A stretch of 29,018 nucleotides of DNA from contig JBASWO010000176.1 in NCBI GenBank assembly GCA_049276515.1, forward strand, positions 1 to 29,018. The letters run 5' to 3'. The stretch comes from JAATFY01 sp049276515. GTDB lineage: Bacteria; Pseudomonadota; Alphaproteobacteria; UBA9219. The notes below the pieces were generated by a model. It made no database searches and had not been told where the DNA came from. It saw only the letters and a list, made by a program, of their open reading frames with translations. Position numbers and translations under genes: made by a program. This document shows positions 7,174-14,418 of the stretch, piece after piece (within the stretch, counting starts at the first letter, position 1; each line of letters opens with the position of its first letter).

Positions 7174-8331
7174 TCAGCCTGGGAAACGAAGAGTGGCAAT
7201 CGCCTGAGCGGCTATACCTTCTTCACGGCCCGTAAAACCAAGACGCTCAGTCGTTGTCGCCTTAACACTTACGCGCTCAGGAGCAATCTCCAGGAGTTGG
7301 GCCATGCGCGCCACCATAGCTTCACGGTGTGGGCCAATACGAGGGTTCTCACATAACAAAGTCACATCAACATGTGAAATAAAACCACCACGTTCACTGA
7401 CCATGCCGACGGCATGACGAATAAAATGAGCGCTGTCTTTGCCTTTCCATTTCATATCTGAAGGTGGAAAATGCACGCCAATATCTCCAGCGCCCATAGC
7501 GCCTAAAATTGCATCTGTGAGAGCGTGCAAGCCCACATCGGCATCTGAATGGCCTTCTAATTTGCGGTTGTGCGGAATTTCAATGCCACACAAATAAATT
7601 TTGTCGCCAGGCACTAAAGCATGAACGTCAAAGCCCATACCGGTGCGGATATCGCCAAAGTTATGGCCAAGAAGGCGTGCAGCCCGGTCGAGATCATCTG
7701 GATTGGTAATTTTCATGTTATCTGGGTTCGACAAAACTAAAGTTACATTCATCCCTGCTTTTTCAGCCACAGCTGCATCATCTGTCAACTGTGCACCTAT
7801 CGTAGCGCGATGCGCCTTCAAAATATCTTCAAAATGGAAGGCTTGAGGCGTATGGGCTTGCCAAAGATTACTGCGATCGATCGTATCAATAATTTGAATG
7901 CCTTGGCCTTTTTTGAGGGTATCGACAAGCGGCTTTGCCGCAATAGCACCCCGGTCTTTATCAAGAGCACGTCTTACAGCTGTAATGGTGGCCGCATCAA
8001 TCAAAGGCCGCGCCGCGTCATGGATCATCACCATTTCTGGCTTTTTAAGCTTTTCGAGAGCTTCTAGACCAAGACGAACAGAATCTTGGCGTGTAGGGCC
8101 ACCATGAACAGGCTCAGGCAAACCCAAGCCTTCAACTGCTTTATCGTACAAATCACGGTGAGCAGGGCTGATGACAACTTGTACATTATCAATATGGGGA
8201 TGTTCTAAAAATGCTAGAACGCTACGGCGTAAAATAGGGATCCCAGCCAGCTCATGATACTGTTTGGGGATAGCCCCACCAAAACGCTCGCCGGCACCGG
8301 CAGCGACAATTAAAGCTGTGCATTGGGTCAT
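7174..8331 (-). CDS. ispDF: Bifunctional IspD/IspF isoprenoid synthesis enzyme
   Basis: This fusion of 2-C-methyl-D-erythritol 4-phosphate cytidylyltransferase (IspD) and 2-C-methyl-D-erythritol 2,4-cyclodiphosphate synthase (IspF) catalyses two non-consecutive MEP-pathway steps toward IPP/DMAPP. The IspD part (about residues 1-220) has ALIVAAGAGERFGG, PKQY and VMIHDAARPLI; the IspF part (about 225-385) starts at TGMGFDVHAL, with the metal-binding His, and has LEGHSDADVGLHALTDAILG and KATTTERLGFTGREEG. I choose the ATG at 8331 (385 residues) because a strong GAGGA lies four bases upstream and IspD homologues begin there; a longer frame runs to 8397 but adds an unconserved leader. Such fusions are typical of alpha- and epsilonproteobacteria. 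pncC follows directly. Confidence 0.95.
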   Translation of the reverse strand: MTQCTALIVAAGAGERFGGAIPKQYHELAGIPILRRSVLAFLEHPHIDNVQVVISPAHRDLYDKAVEGLGLPEPVHGGPTRQDSVRLGLEALEKLKKPEMVMIHDAARPLIDAATITAVRRALDKDRGAIAAKPLVDTLKKGQGIQIIDTIDRSNLWQAHTPQAFHFEDILKAHRATIGAQLTDDAAVAEKAGMNVTLVLSNPDNMKITNPDDLDRAARLLGHNFGDIRTGMGFDVHALVPGDKIYLCGIEIPHNRKLEGHSDADVGLHALTDAILGAMGAGDIGVHFPPSDMKWKGKDSAHFIRHAVGMVSERGGFISHVDVTLLCENPRIGPHREAMVARMAQLLEIAPERVSVKATTTERLGFTGREEGIAAQAIATLRFPG

Positions 8332-8353
8332 TAAATCCTCGTATTTCCAGCCG

Positions 8354-8367
8354 GAAACTACAGTTTC
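8354..8367. promoter_or_regulatory. 14-bp palindrome in the ispDF-dusB divergent region
   Basis: GAAACT-AC-AGTTTC is a perfect 6+6 inverted repeat separated by two bases, located 23 bases upstream of the ispDF start and 73 bases upstream of dusB. The short spacing suits a dimeric repressor operator, but no regulator can be named. Confidence 0.3.
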
Positions 8368-8404
8368 GCGATGAGAATGCAAGAAATAGAAGGACATAGG
8401 CTGT

Positions 8405-8423
8405 TTGCCTATTTTTTAGGCAA
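8405..8423 (+). promoter_or_regulatory. Hairpin just upstream of the dusB ribosome-binding site
   Basis: TTGCCTA (8405-8411) and TAGGCAA (8417-8423) pair perfectly around a TTTTT loop, ending five bases before the likely Shine-Dalgarno sequence TAAGG (8428-8432) of dusB. If transcribed, it would sit in the 5' leader and could influence translation or mRNA stability. Confidence 0.35.
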
Positions 8424-8439
8424 CTGCTAAGGTCCGCAA

Positions 8440-9456
8440 ATGCTGGATTTTAATGAAACATCATCCCGGCTTAAGCCGATTAAGATTGGGCCAATTACGA
8501 TTGAGCACCCCGTTATTCTGGCGCCCATGTCAGGCGTAACGGACATGCCTTTTCGTAAGTTGGTCAAAAAGCATGGAGCCAGTCTTGTTGTCTCCGAGAT
8601 GATTGCAAGCCAAGCCATGGTTCGGGAATGCCGCAAAACCATGCAAATGATCCAACGCTCAGCTGAAGAAAACCCCATGGCCGTCCAACTCGCCGGGTGT
8701 GAGCCTGAAGTCATGGCAGAAGCCGCTAAACTCAATGAAGATCGCGGCGCGCATATCATCGATATTAATTTTGGCTGTCCCGTGAAAAAAGTTGTCAACG
8801 GACATGCTGGCTCTTCTTTGATGCGTGATGAAATTCATGCCGCACGTATACTTGAAGCAACTGTGAAAGCTGTAAAACTTCCCGTTACGCTTAAAATGCG
8901 TATGGGATGGAACCATGAAAACTTAAATGCGCCCCGCCTTGCCAAAATTGCTGAAGAATGCGGGATCAAAATGGTTACGGTTCATGGCCGTACACGTTGC
9001 CAATTTTATGAAGGGCAGGCGGACTGGTCTTTTATTCGCAACGTCAAAGAAGCCGTCTCTATTCCAGTTATTGCCAACGGCGACATTAATGATTTTCCAG
9101 ATGTCTTGCGTGCTCTCGAGTTATCTGGTGCTGATGGCGTCATGATTGGACGCGGCGCTTATGGCCGTCCTTGGTTTATTCAACAGGTTATTAATTTTCT
9201 GCGTACAGGTAAAATTCCGGCTCCGCCTTCGCTTCGTCATCAAATGGATGTCGTCAGTGAGCATCTTGAATCGATGCTAGAGCATTATGGATCTCATACA
9301 GGTCTACGCATCGCGCGCAAACATATTGGTTGGTACAGCAAGGGTCTGCCTCAATCGTCTGAATTCCGTGCAGCGGTTAATAATGTTGAGGATGCTACAA
9401 AAGTGCGCAGCCTCATTGATAACTTCTTTCAGCCTTTGTTGGATAAAGCTGCATGA
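8440..9456 (+). CDS. dusB: tRNA-dihydrouridine synthase DusB (NifR3)
   Basis: This FMN-dependent enzyme reduces uridine to dihydrouridine in tRNA. The 338-residue protein shows the TIM-barrel motifs PVILAPMSGVTDMPFR, VVSEMIAS, QLAGCEPEVMAEAA, INFGCPVKKVVNGHAGSSLM with the likely catalytic Cys 113, and DGVMIGRGAYGRPW for FMN phosphate binding. Length and C-terminal helical domain are normal. It is divergent from ispDF and begins the nitrogen-regulation cluster; in alphaproteobacteria this gene is classically called nifR3 and lies directly before ntrB. Here its stop overlaps the next gene by 4 bases (ATGA), so dusB is coupled to a free-standing NtrC-type DNA-binding domain instead. Confidence 0.96.
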   Translation: MLDFNETSSRLKPIKIGPITIEHPVILAPMSGVTDMPFRKLVKKHGASLVVSEMIASQAMVRECRKTMQMIQRSAEENPMAVQLAGCEPEVMAEAAKLNEDRGAHIIDINFGCPVKKVVNGHAGSSLMRDEIHAARILEATVKAVKLPVTLKMRMGWNHENLNAPRLAKIAEECGIKMVTVHGRTRCQFYEGQADWSFIRNVKEAVSIPVIANGDINDFPDVLRALELSGADGVMIGRGAYGRPWFIQQVINFLRTGKIPAPPSLRHQMDVVSEHLESMLEHYGSHTGLRIARKHIGWYSKGLPQSSEFRAAVNNVEDATKVRSLIDNFFQPLLDKAA

Positions 9457-9740
9457 GTGAGCCCGAGAATAACGAAGGCTTAGCAGCAACAGTTGAGCGT
9501 CATTTGCGCGATTATTTTGCTGCGCATGATAGTGATCTACCAGCATCTGGGCTTTACGAACGTGTTATTCAAGAGATTGAAAGGCCTCTCCTTGCTTTGA
9601 CGCTCACAAAATGTCGCGGCAATCAATTACGAGCCGCGGCTCTACTGGGCCTGAACCGTAATACCTTGCGTAAAAAAATTCGTGAATTAGGGCTACCTGC
9701 CGGCCGCATATCCAAACGTAGTAGGCAGCGCCATGCTTAG
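9453..9740 (+). CDS. Free-standing NtrC-type (Fis-like) DNA-binding protein
   Basis: This 95-residue protein corresponds only to the C-terminal end of alphaproteobacterial NtrC. Residues about 10-34 (LAATVERHLRDYFAAHDSDL, then PASGL) resemble the NtrC linker after the AAA+ domain. Residues 40-80 are a Fis-type domain with TKCRGNQLRAAALLGLNRN followed by TLRKKIRELG, the recognition-helix signature of NtrC. There is no receiver or sigma-54-activating domain. It overlaps dusB by 4 bases and ntrY by 8 bases, so the frame is intact and embedded in the operon, not debris. A basic tail (ISKRSRQRHA) ends it. The ancestral ntrB-ntrC pair would occupy this position. It is likely a dimeric DNA-binding protein, analogous to Fis; that role is inference. 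Confidence 0.85.
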   Translation: MSEPENNEGLAATVERHLRDYFAAHDSDLPASGLYERVIQEIERPLLALTLTKCRGNQLRAAALLGLNRNTLRKKIRELGLPAGRISKRSRQRHA

Positions 9741-12015
9741 AAATACCATGCGCTATCTAACGATTTGGGCGACGCGCGTCAGACTACGCCATAAATTGGT
9801 CATCTCACTCGTTTTTGCATCGATTGCATCAGGCTTAGCAACATACGCAGCCCTCACGCGCTCACCTTTCTTTAGCAGTGATCCAACGACCGTTATGATT
9901 TTAGCAATGCTGGATCTTGGCTTCCTGGTCTTGCTAGGAACGATTGTAACGCAGCGTATTATCTCGCTTTGGACCAAACGCCGGCGCAATCAAGCCGGAT
10001 CACGTCTTCAGGTTCGCGTTATTAGCGTCTTTACCTTACTAGCTGTGGCACCGGGTATTCTTGTTGCTATGTGTGCCGTCACTTTCTTTTATTTTGGTGT
10101 TGAAACATGGTTCTCAACCCATGTTCGCACATCACTCAATGAATCTCTCGAAGTCGCGCAAGCCTATTTAGAAGAACATAAGCAAGTTCTACGGGCAGAC
10201 GCGCTTGCCATGGCAAATGACTTGAACCGCCAAGCTAGCATCCTGGCGCAAGAACCGGTTCGCTTTGCCCAATTGGTCTCAGGGCAAGCTTATTTGCGTA
10301 ATTTAACAGAAGTCATCGTCTTTGATGGTTCTGGAAAAATTTTAGCACGGTCGGGACTTACTTTTGCACTGAGTTTTGAGCCCATTACAGATGATATGCG
10401 TAAACATGCCGCAGAAGGCGATGTTGTTCTCATTGTTAGCGATAATGACGATCGTGTTCGCGCCCTTTTACGCCTCGATAATTTTGTTGATACCTACCTT
10501 TTTGTAGGGCGTCCAGTTGAGCCCAAAGTTCTCGCACATATGGCGACGACCCAAAAAGCTGTTAGCGAATATAGGCAATTGGAAGGGCGGCGCTTTAGTC
10601 TGCAGCTCACCATTTCGCTTATTTTCGTTGTGGTTGCCTTGCTGCTCTTGCTCGCAGCTGTTTGGTTTGGCCTTAACTTTGCCGCTAAACTTGTTCGCCC
10701 CATCAGTGAATTGATTAGCGCCACAGACAGAGTACGCGGCGGCGATTTAACGGCACGCGTTCTTGAAACAAATGTTTTGGGTGAGGACGAGCTTGAGCAT
10801 TTGGGTCGCGCCTTTAACCGTATGACCAGTCAGCTTGAAACGCAGCGTAGCGATTTAGTTGAAGCTAACCGTCAACTTGATTTCCGTCGCCGCTTTACGG
10901 AAGCAGTTTTGGGTGGTGTATCAGCCGGCATTATTGGTCTCGATCCTCATATGAATATTAATCTCATGAACGCATCTTCTGCGCTCTTTTTTAACGTCGA
11001 AAATACGGATGCCATGAATGGCAAACCCGTATCGGCTCTATCGCCTGAAATTCAAGACCTCATTCAATCCATGCCGCGCGGATCCCGCTTTACAGATGGA
11101 CAGTTAGAAATTCGCCAACCAGGACAGCCTGCACGCATTCTCTTATTACGCGTATCATCTGAATTATCAGGCTCAGAAACACGTGGCTATGTAGTAACCT
11201 TTGATGATGTCACGGACCTTGTTTCAGCTCAGCGTAAAGCAGCTTGGGCAGACGTAGCGCGACGCATCGCCCATGAAATCAAAAATCCACTTACGCCCAT
11301 TCAGCTTTCAGCCGAGCGGTTGCGTCGCAAATACAGTAAAGAAATTCAAACAGACCCAGAAGTCTTTCAAACCTGCACAGACACAATCATGCGCCACGTC
11401 GAAGATATTGGACGCATGGTGGACGAATTCTCAGCTTTTGCTCGCATGCCAGCTCCCGTTATGAAAGAGCATGATATTCGCGAACTATCTCGTCAGACAG
11501 TCTTCCTCCAGACCTCAAGTCGTGGCGACATTCGTTACAGTCAGGAATACCCATCTACAGCCTGTGTGGCTGAGTGTGATGGTCGTCAAATTGCCCAAGC
11601 GCTCACCAATCTTCTTAAGAACGCGGCCGAAGCCATTGATGGACGTGTATTACCTATGGATAAACCGCCTTTACAGGGTGAGATTAAGTTGCGGTTGGTT
11701 GCAACAGACCAGCGTCTAACACTTTCGGTTGAAGATAATGGCAAGGGATTGCCTGTTGAAGAGCGTCATAGCCTTACAGAACCATATGTAACAACCCGTA
11801 GCAAAGGCACAGGTTTAGGCCTTGCTATCGTGAAGAAAATCATGGAAGACCATCATGGTGAATTGATCCTGGCAGATAGGCCAGGAGGTGGGGCAATTGT
11901 TAGCCTGATCTGGCCGCGAAGCCAGCCGAAAGACAATACTTTGGTGAATAATGACGAATCTGGTAAAGCTGAAACAGCAGCGTTGATTCCCGAAACGACG
12001 GCGAAACGCGCTTGA
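9733..12015 (+). CDS. ntrY: Sensor histidine kinase NtrY
   Basis: This 760-residue membrane histidine kinase partners NtrX in nitrogen, redox or envelope-related control in alphaproteobacteria. Order of parts: three membrane segments (about residues 19-42, 53-77, 94-125), an extracytoplasmic sensor region (about 128-290), a fourth membrane segment (about 295-320), a HAMP linker (RPISELISATDRVRGGDL), a PAS domain (about 390-495), the dimerisation/phosphoacceptor domain with RRIAHEIKNPLTPIQLSAER, where His 514 is the phosphorylated residue, and the ATPase with NLLKNAAEAI, VEDNGKGL and GTGLGLAIVKKI. All catalytic boxes look intact. The start overlaps the preceding small DNA-binding gene by 8 bases; ntrX follows after 21 bases. 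Confidence 0.95.
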   Translation: MLRNTMRYLTIWATRVRLRHKLVISLVFASIASGLATYAALTRSPFFSSDPTTVMILAMLDLGFLVLLGTIVTQRIISLWTKRRRNQAGSRLQVRVISVFTLLAVAPGILVAMCAVTFFYFGVETWFSTHVRTSLNESLEVAQAYLEEHKQVLRADALAMANDLNRQASILAQEPVRFAQLVSGQAYLRNLTEVIVFDGSGKILARSGLTFALSFEPITDDMRKHAAEGDVVLIVSDNDDRVRALLRLDNFVDTYLFVGRPVEPKVLAHMATTQKAVSEYRQLEGRRFSLQLTISLIFVVVALLLLLAAVWFGLNFAAKLVRPISELISATDRVRGGDLTARVLETNVLGEDELEHLGRAFNRMTSQLETQRSDLVEANRQLDFRRRFTEAVLGGVSAGIIGLDPHMNINLMNASSALFFNVENTDAMNGKPVSALSPEIQDLIQSMPRGSRFTDGQLEIRQPGQPARILLLRVSSELSGSETRGYVVTFDDVTDLVSAQRKAAWADVARRIAHEIKNPLTPIQLSAERLRRKYSKEIQTDPEVFQTCTDTIMRHVEDIGRMVDEFSAFARMPAPVMKEHDIRELSRQTVFLQTSSRGDIRYSQEYPSTACVAECDGRQIAQALTNLLKNAAEAIDGRVLPMDKPPLQGEIKLRLVATDQRLTLSVEDNGKGLPVEERHSLTEPYVTTRSKGTGLGLAIVKKIMEDHHGELILADRPGGGAIVSLIWPRSQPKDNTLVNNDESGKAETAALIPETTAKRA

Positions 12016-12036
12016 GGACAAAGGATTAATTGATCC

Positions 12037-13479
12037 ATGGCATCTTCGATTAAAGACAAGAATTTGACCAACGATATTTTAGTTGTCGATGACGAAGCTG
12101 ATATTCGTCTTCTGATCAAAGGTGTGCTTAACGATGAAGGCTTGATGGTACGTGAAGCAGGTAATGCTGACGAAACGCTCAAGGCCATCGCATTCCGTCG
12201 TCCCAATCTGATCATCCTCGATATATGGCTTAACAATAGCAGCATGGACGGCATGCAAATTTTGCAGCATGTCCGCAAAGAATATTCAGATGTTCCCGTG
12301 ATTATGATTAGTGGTCACGGCAATATTGAAACGGCTGTTGCCGCCATCAAAATTGGCGCTTATGACTTTATTGAAAAACCATTTAAGGCTGATCGCCTTA
12401 TCATCCAAGTTCAACATGCGCTCGATGCAGCACGTCTGCGCCGCGAAAACCAGGAGCTTAAGTTTCGGGTTGGCGGCGACAATGAGCTGATCGGTAAATC
12501 CACAGCTATTAATCAGGTTCGCCAGATTATTGAACGCGTTGCCCCAACAGGTAGTCGCGTTCTGATCACAGGGCCTTCGGGTGCTGGCAAAGAAGTGGTA
12601 GCGCGCGCCTTACATAATCAATCTCGTCGCGCTAAAGGACCTTTTATTGTCGTCAATTGCGCCTCAACACAGCCTGAGCAGTTAGACATAGATTTATTTG
12701 GCACAGAGCAACCTGTTAATGGTGGTGGCCGTAAAGTTGGCGTCTTTGAGCAGGCCCATGGGGGCACGCTCTATCTCGATGAAATTGGCGATATGCCAAC
12801 CGAAACTCAAAGCAAAATTGTTCGTGTTTTGCAGGAACAAATTTTTACCCGCGTTGGTGGTAATAATCGCGTCGAAGTTGATGTGCGCGTTATTGCATCC
12901 AGCAGTGGTGATTTGCAGGCTGAGATTGAGCTCGGCAAGATCCGCCAAGATCTTTATTACCGCTTAAGTGTCGTGCCTATTAAAATTCCACCACTCACAG
13001 AGCGCCGCGAAGACATTCCCTTGTTAGCCCAGCATTTCTTAAGCCGCGCAGCTGAAGTCTCTGGCGCCACCGTTCGCCCTATGGGTGAAGATGCCATGGC
13101 CGCACTTCAAGCCTACGCATGGCCTGGCAATTGCCGCCAATTACGCAATGCTATGGAATGGGTTTTGATTATGGCCAATGGGGAGGCAAGCGAGCCGATC
13201 CGTGCCGATATGCTGCCCCCTGAAATCACCTCGCAAACACCAAATGTTCTGCGCTGGGAGAAGGGCGGAGAGATCATGGGCTTGCCACTGCGTGATGCTC
13301 GCGAAATGTTTGAACGTGAATATCTCCTTGCGCAAGTAACGCGTTTTGGTGGCAATATTTCACGGACCGCCAATTTTATCGGTATGGAGCGCTCAGCTCT
13401 GCATCGTAAGCTCAAGCTGCTTGGCGTCCATGGCAGCAGCAACGAAAACCACGCCGTGGTTTCTGAAAAGATCAATTAA
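12037..13479 (+). CDS. ntrX: Response regulator NtrX
   Basis: NtrX is an NtrC-family response regulator paired with NtrY. The 480-residue protein has a receiver domain with acidic pocket VVDDEAD and phosphoacceptor Asp 62 (IILDIWL), an AAA+ domain with Walker A GPSGAGKE (about residue 178) and Walker B GGTLYLDEIGDMP, and a C-terminal Fis-type HTH (GGNISRTANFIGMERSALHR). The sigma-54 contact loop GAFTGA expected after LFG is replaced by LFGTEQPVNGGGRKVG, so activation of sigma-54 promoters is unlikely; loss of this loop is known in alphaproteobacterial NtrX. The HTH is clearly different from that of the small NtrC-type protein encoded before ntrY. It is cotranscribed with ntrY and followed three bases later by a HAD hydrolase. 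Confidence 0.95.
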   Translation: MASSIKDKNLTNDILVVDDEADIRLLIKGVLNDEGLMVREAGNADETLKAIAFRRPNLIILDIWLNNSSMDGMQILQHVRKEYSDVPVIMISGHGNIETAVAAIKIGAYDFIEKPFKADRLIIQVQHALDAARLRRENQELKFRVGGDNELIGKSTAINQVRQIIERVAPTGSRVLITGPSGAGKEVVARALHNQSRRAKGPFIVVNCASTQPEQLDIDLFGTEQPVNGGGRKVGVFEQAHGGTLYLDEIGDMPTETQSKIVRVLQEQIFTRVGGNNRVEVDVRVIASSSGDLQAEIELGKIRQDLYYRLSVVPIKIPPLTERREDIPLLAQHFLSRAAEVSGATVRPMGEDAMAALQAYAWPGNCRQLRNAMEWVLIMANGEASEPIRADMLPPEITSQTPNVLRWEKGGEIMGLPLRDAREMFEREYLLAQVTRFGGNISRTANFIGMERSALHRKLKLLGVHGSSNENHAVVSEKIN

Positions 13480-13482
13480 TCC

Positions 13483-14142
13483 GTGAGTTTTAAAGTTCCC
13501 AAAGCCATCGTTTTCGACTGGGATAATACTCTCGTCGATAGCTGGCCAAATATTATGGATGCAATCAATCAGACGCGCACCAAATTTGGTCTTTCGACCT
13601 GGTCACTTCCAGAAATTATGGAAAATTGCACGCGTGCCGCACGCGATAGTTTTCCGGAATGGTTTGGCGCTCAATGGGAAGAAGCTTATGCTTTTTATTA
13701 CAGTGCTTTTGATGAAGTACGCAGCAAACGTGAAATCAAAATCAGAAAAGGTTCCGATACCTTATTGCATTGGCTCAAAGAGCAGAGCATTCCCGCCTTT
13801 ATCGTAAGCAATAAACGGGGCGATTATCTGCGGCATGAAGTCGAACGCCTGAAATGGAATGATTTTTTCGTTGCTGTTATAGGCGCTCAAGATGCACCTC
13901 GGGATAAACCTGCACGTGAGCATGTTGACCACGCCTTAAGTCACCATCCCTCTATGGAAGCTAATGCAGAAGTTTGGTTTGTGGGCGATAGCATCACGGA
14001 TGTCGAATGCGCCCGTAATGCCAACTGTACGCCAGTCTTTATTGGAACAGCTGAAGAGGCCAAAAAGCACGGTGTAGAGCTGTTTTTTTCAGATTGTCAG
14101 GGCCTACAAACATTGCTTTATAATGCTCTCCAACAAAAATAA
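13483..14142 (+). CDS. HAD superfamily hydrolase, phosphoglycolate-phosphatase-like
   Basis: This 219-residue HAD phosphatase starts with GTG three bases after ntrX. Motif I is VFDWDNTLVDSW, with nucleophile Asp 12 and acid/base Asp 14; motif II is FIVSNK; motif III is the Lys of PRDKPA; motif IV is FVGDSITDVECA. A helical cap lies between motifs I and II (about residues 17-85), as in subfamily IA enzymes such as phosphoglycolate phosphatase. The substrate cannot be read from sequence. It sits between ntrX and hfq, a place often held by trkA in other alphaproteobacteria. hfq follows 18 bases later with its own strong ribosome-binding site. Confidence 0.88.
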   Translation: MSFKVPKAIVFDWDNTLVDSWPNIMDAINQTRTKFGLSTWSLPEIMENCTRAARDSFPEWFGAQWEEAYAFYYSAFDEVRSKREIKIRKGSDTLLHWLKEQSIPAFIVSNKRGDYLRHEVERLKWNDFFVAVIGAQDAPRDKPAREHVDHALSHHPSMEANAEVWFVGDSITDVECARNANCTPVFIGTAEEAKKHGVELFFSDCQGLQTLLYNALQQK

Positions 14143-14160
14143 GAATAAGGAGAACAAAAA

Positions 14161-14412
14161 ATGACGGATACAAAACAAAATGTGCAAGATGTGTTCTTGA
14201 ATTATCTGCGTAAAAACAAAACTCCAACCACAGTTTTTTTGGTCAATGGCGTCAAACTGCAAGGTGTTATCACCTGGTTTGATAATTTTTCTTTGCTGTT
14301 ACGTCGTGAAGCTCATTCACAACTCATTTATAAGCATGCCATATCAACAGTTATGCCCAATGAACCCATTAAATTGTTCGAAGGTGTTGAAGCACCCGAG
14401 CAGGCGGCTTAA
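14161..14412 (+). CDS. hfq: RNA chaperone Hfq
   Basis: Hfq forms a hexameric Sm-like ring that pairs small RNAs with mRNAs. This 83-residue protein has the N-terminal helix VQDVFLNYLRKNKTPTTVFL, the Sm1 motif with VNGVKLQGVITWFDNF and the Sm2 motif YKHAIS (residues 57-62), whose Lys-His pair binds U-rich RNA on the proximal face. Position 41 is Asp in WFDNF, as is usual. The C-terminal tail is short, typical of alphaproteobacteria. A strong AAGGAG lies eight bases before the ATG. The hfq-hflX order is widely conserved in proteobacteria, and hflX starts six bases after the hfq stop. Confidence 0.97.
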   Translation: MTDTKQNVQDVFLNYLRKNKTPTTVFLVNGVKLQGVITWFDNFSLLLRREAHSQLIYKHAISTVMPNEPIKLFEGVEAPEQAA

Positions 14413-14418
14413 GAACAC

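Noticed and set aside
8332..8397. N-terminal extension of ispDF
   Set aside because: The ATG at 8331 has a strong GAGGA and matches where IspD homologues begin; the extension is not IspD-like and would cover the divergent promoter region.
11853..12278. 141-residue minus-strand ORF across the ntrY-ntrX junction
   Set aside because: Antisense to conserved ATPase and receiver motifs of NtrY and NtrX; no independent ribosome-binding site or family features.
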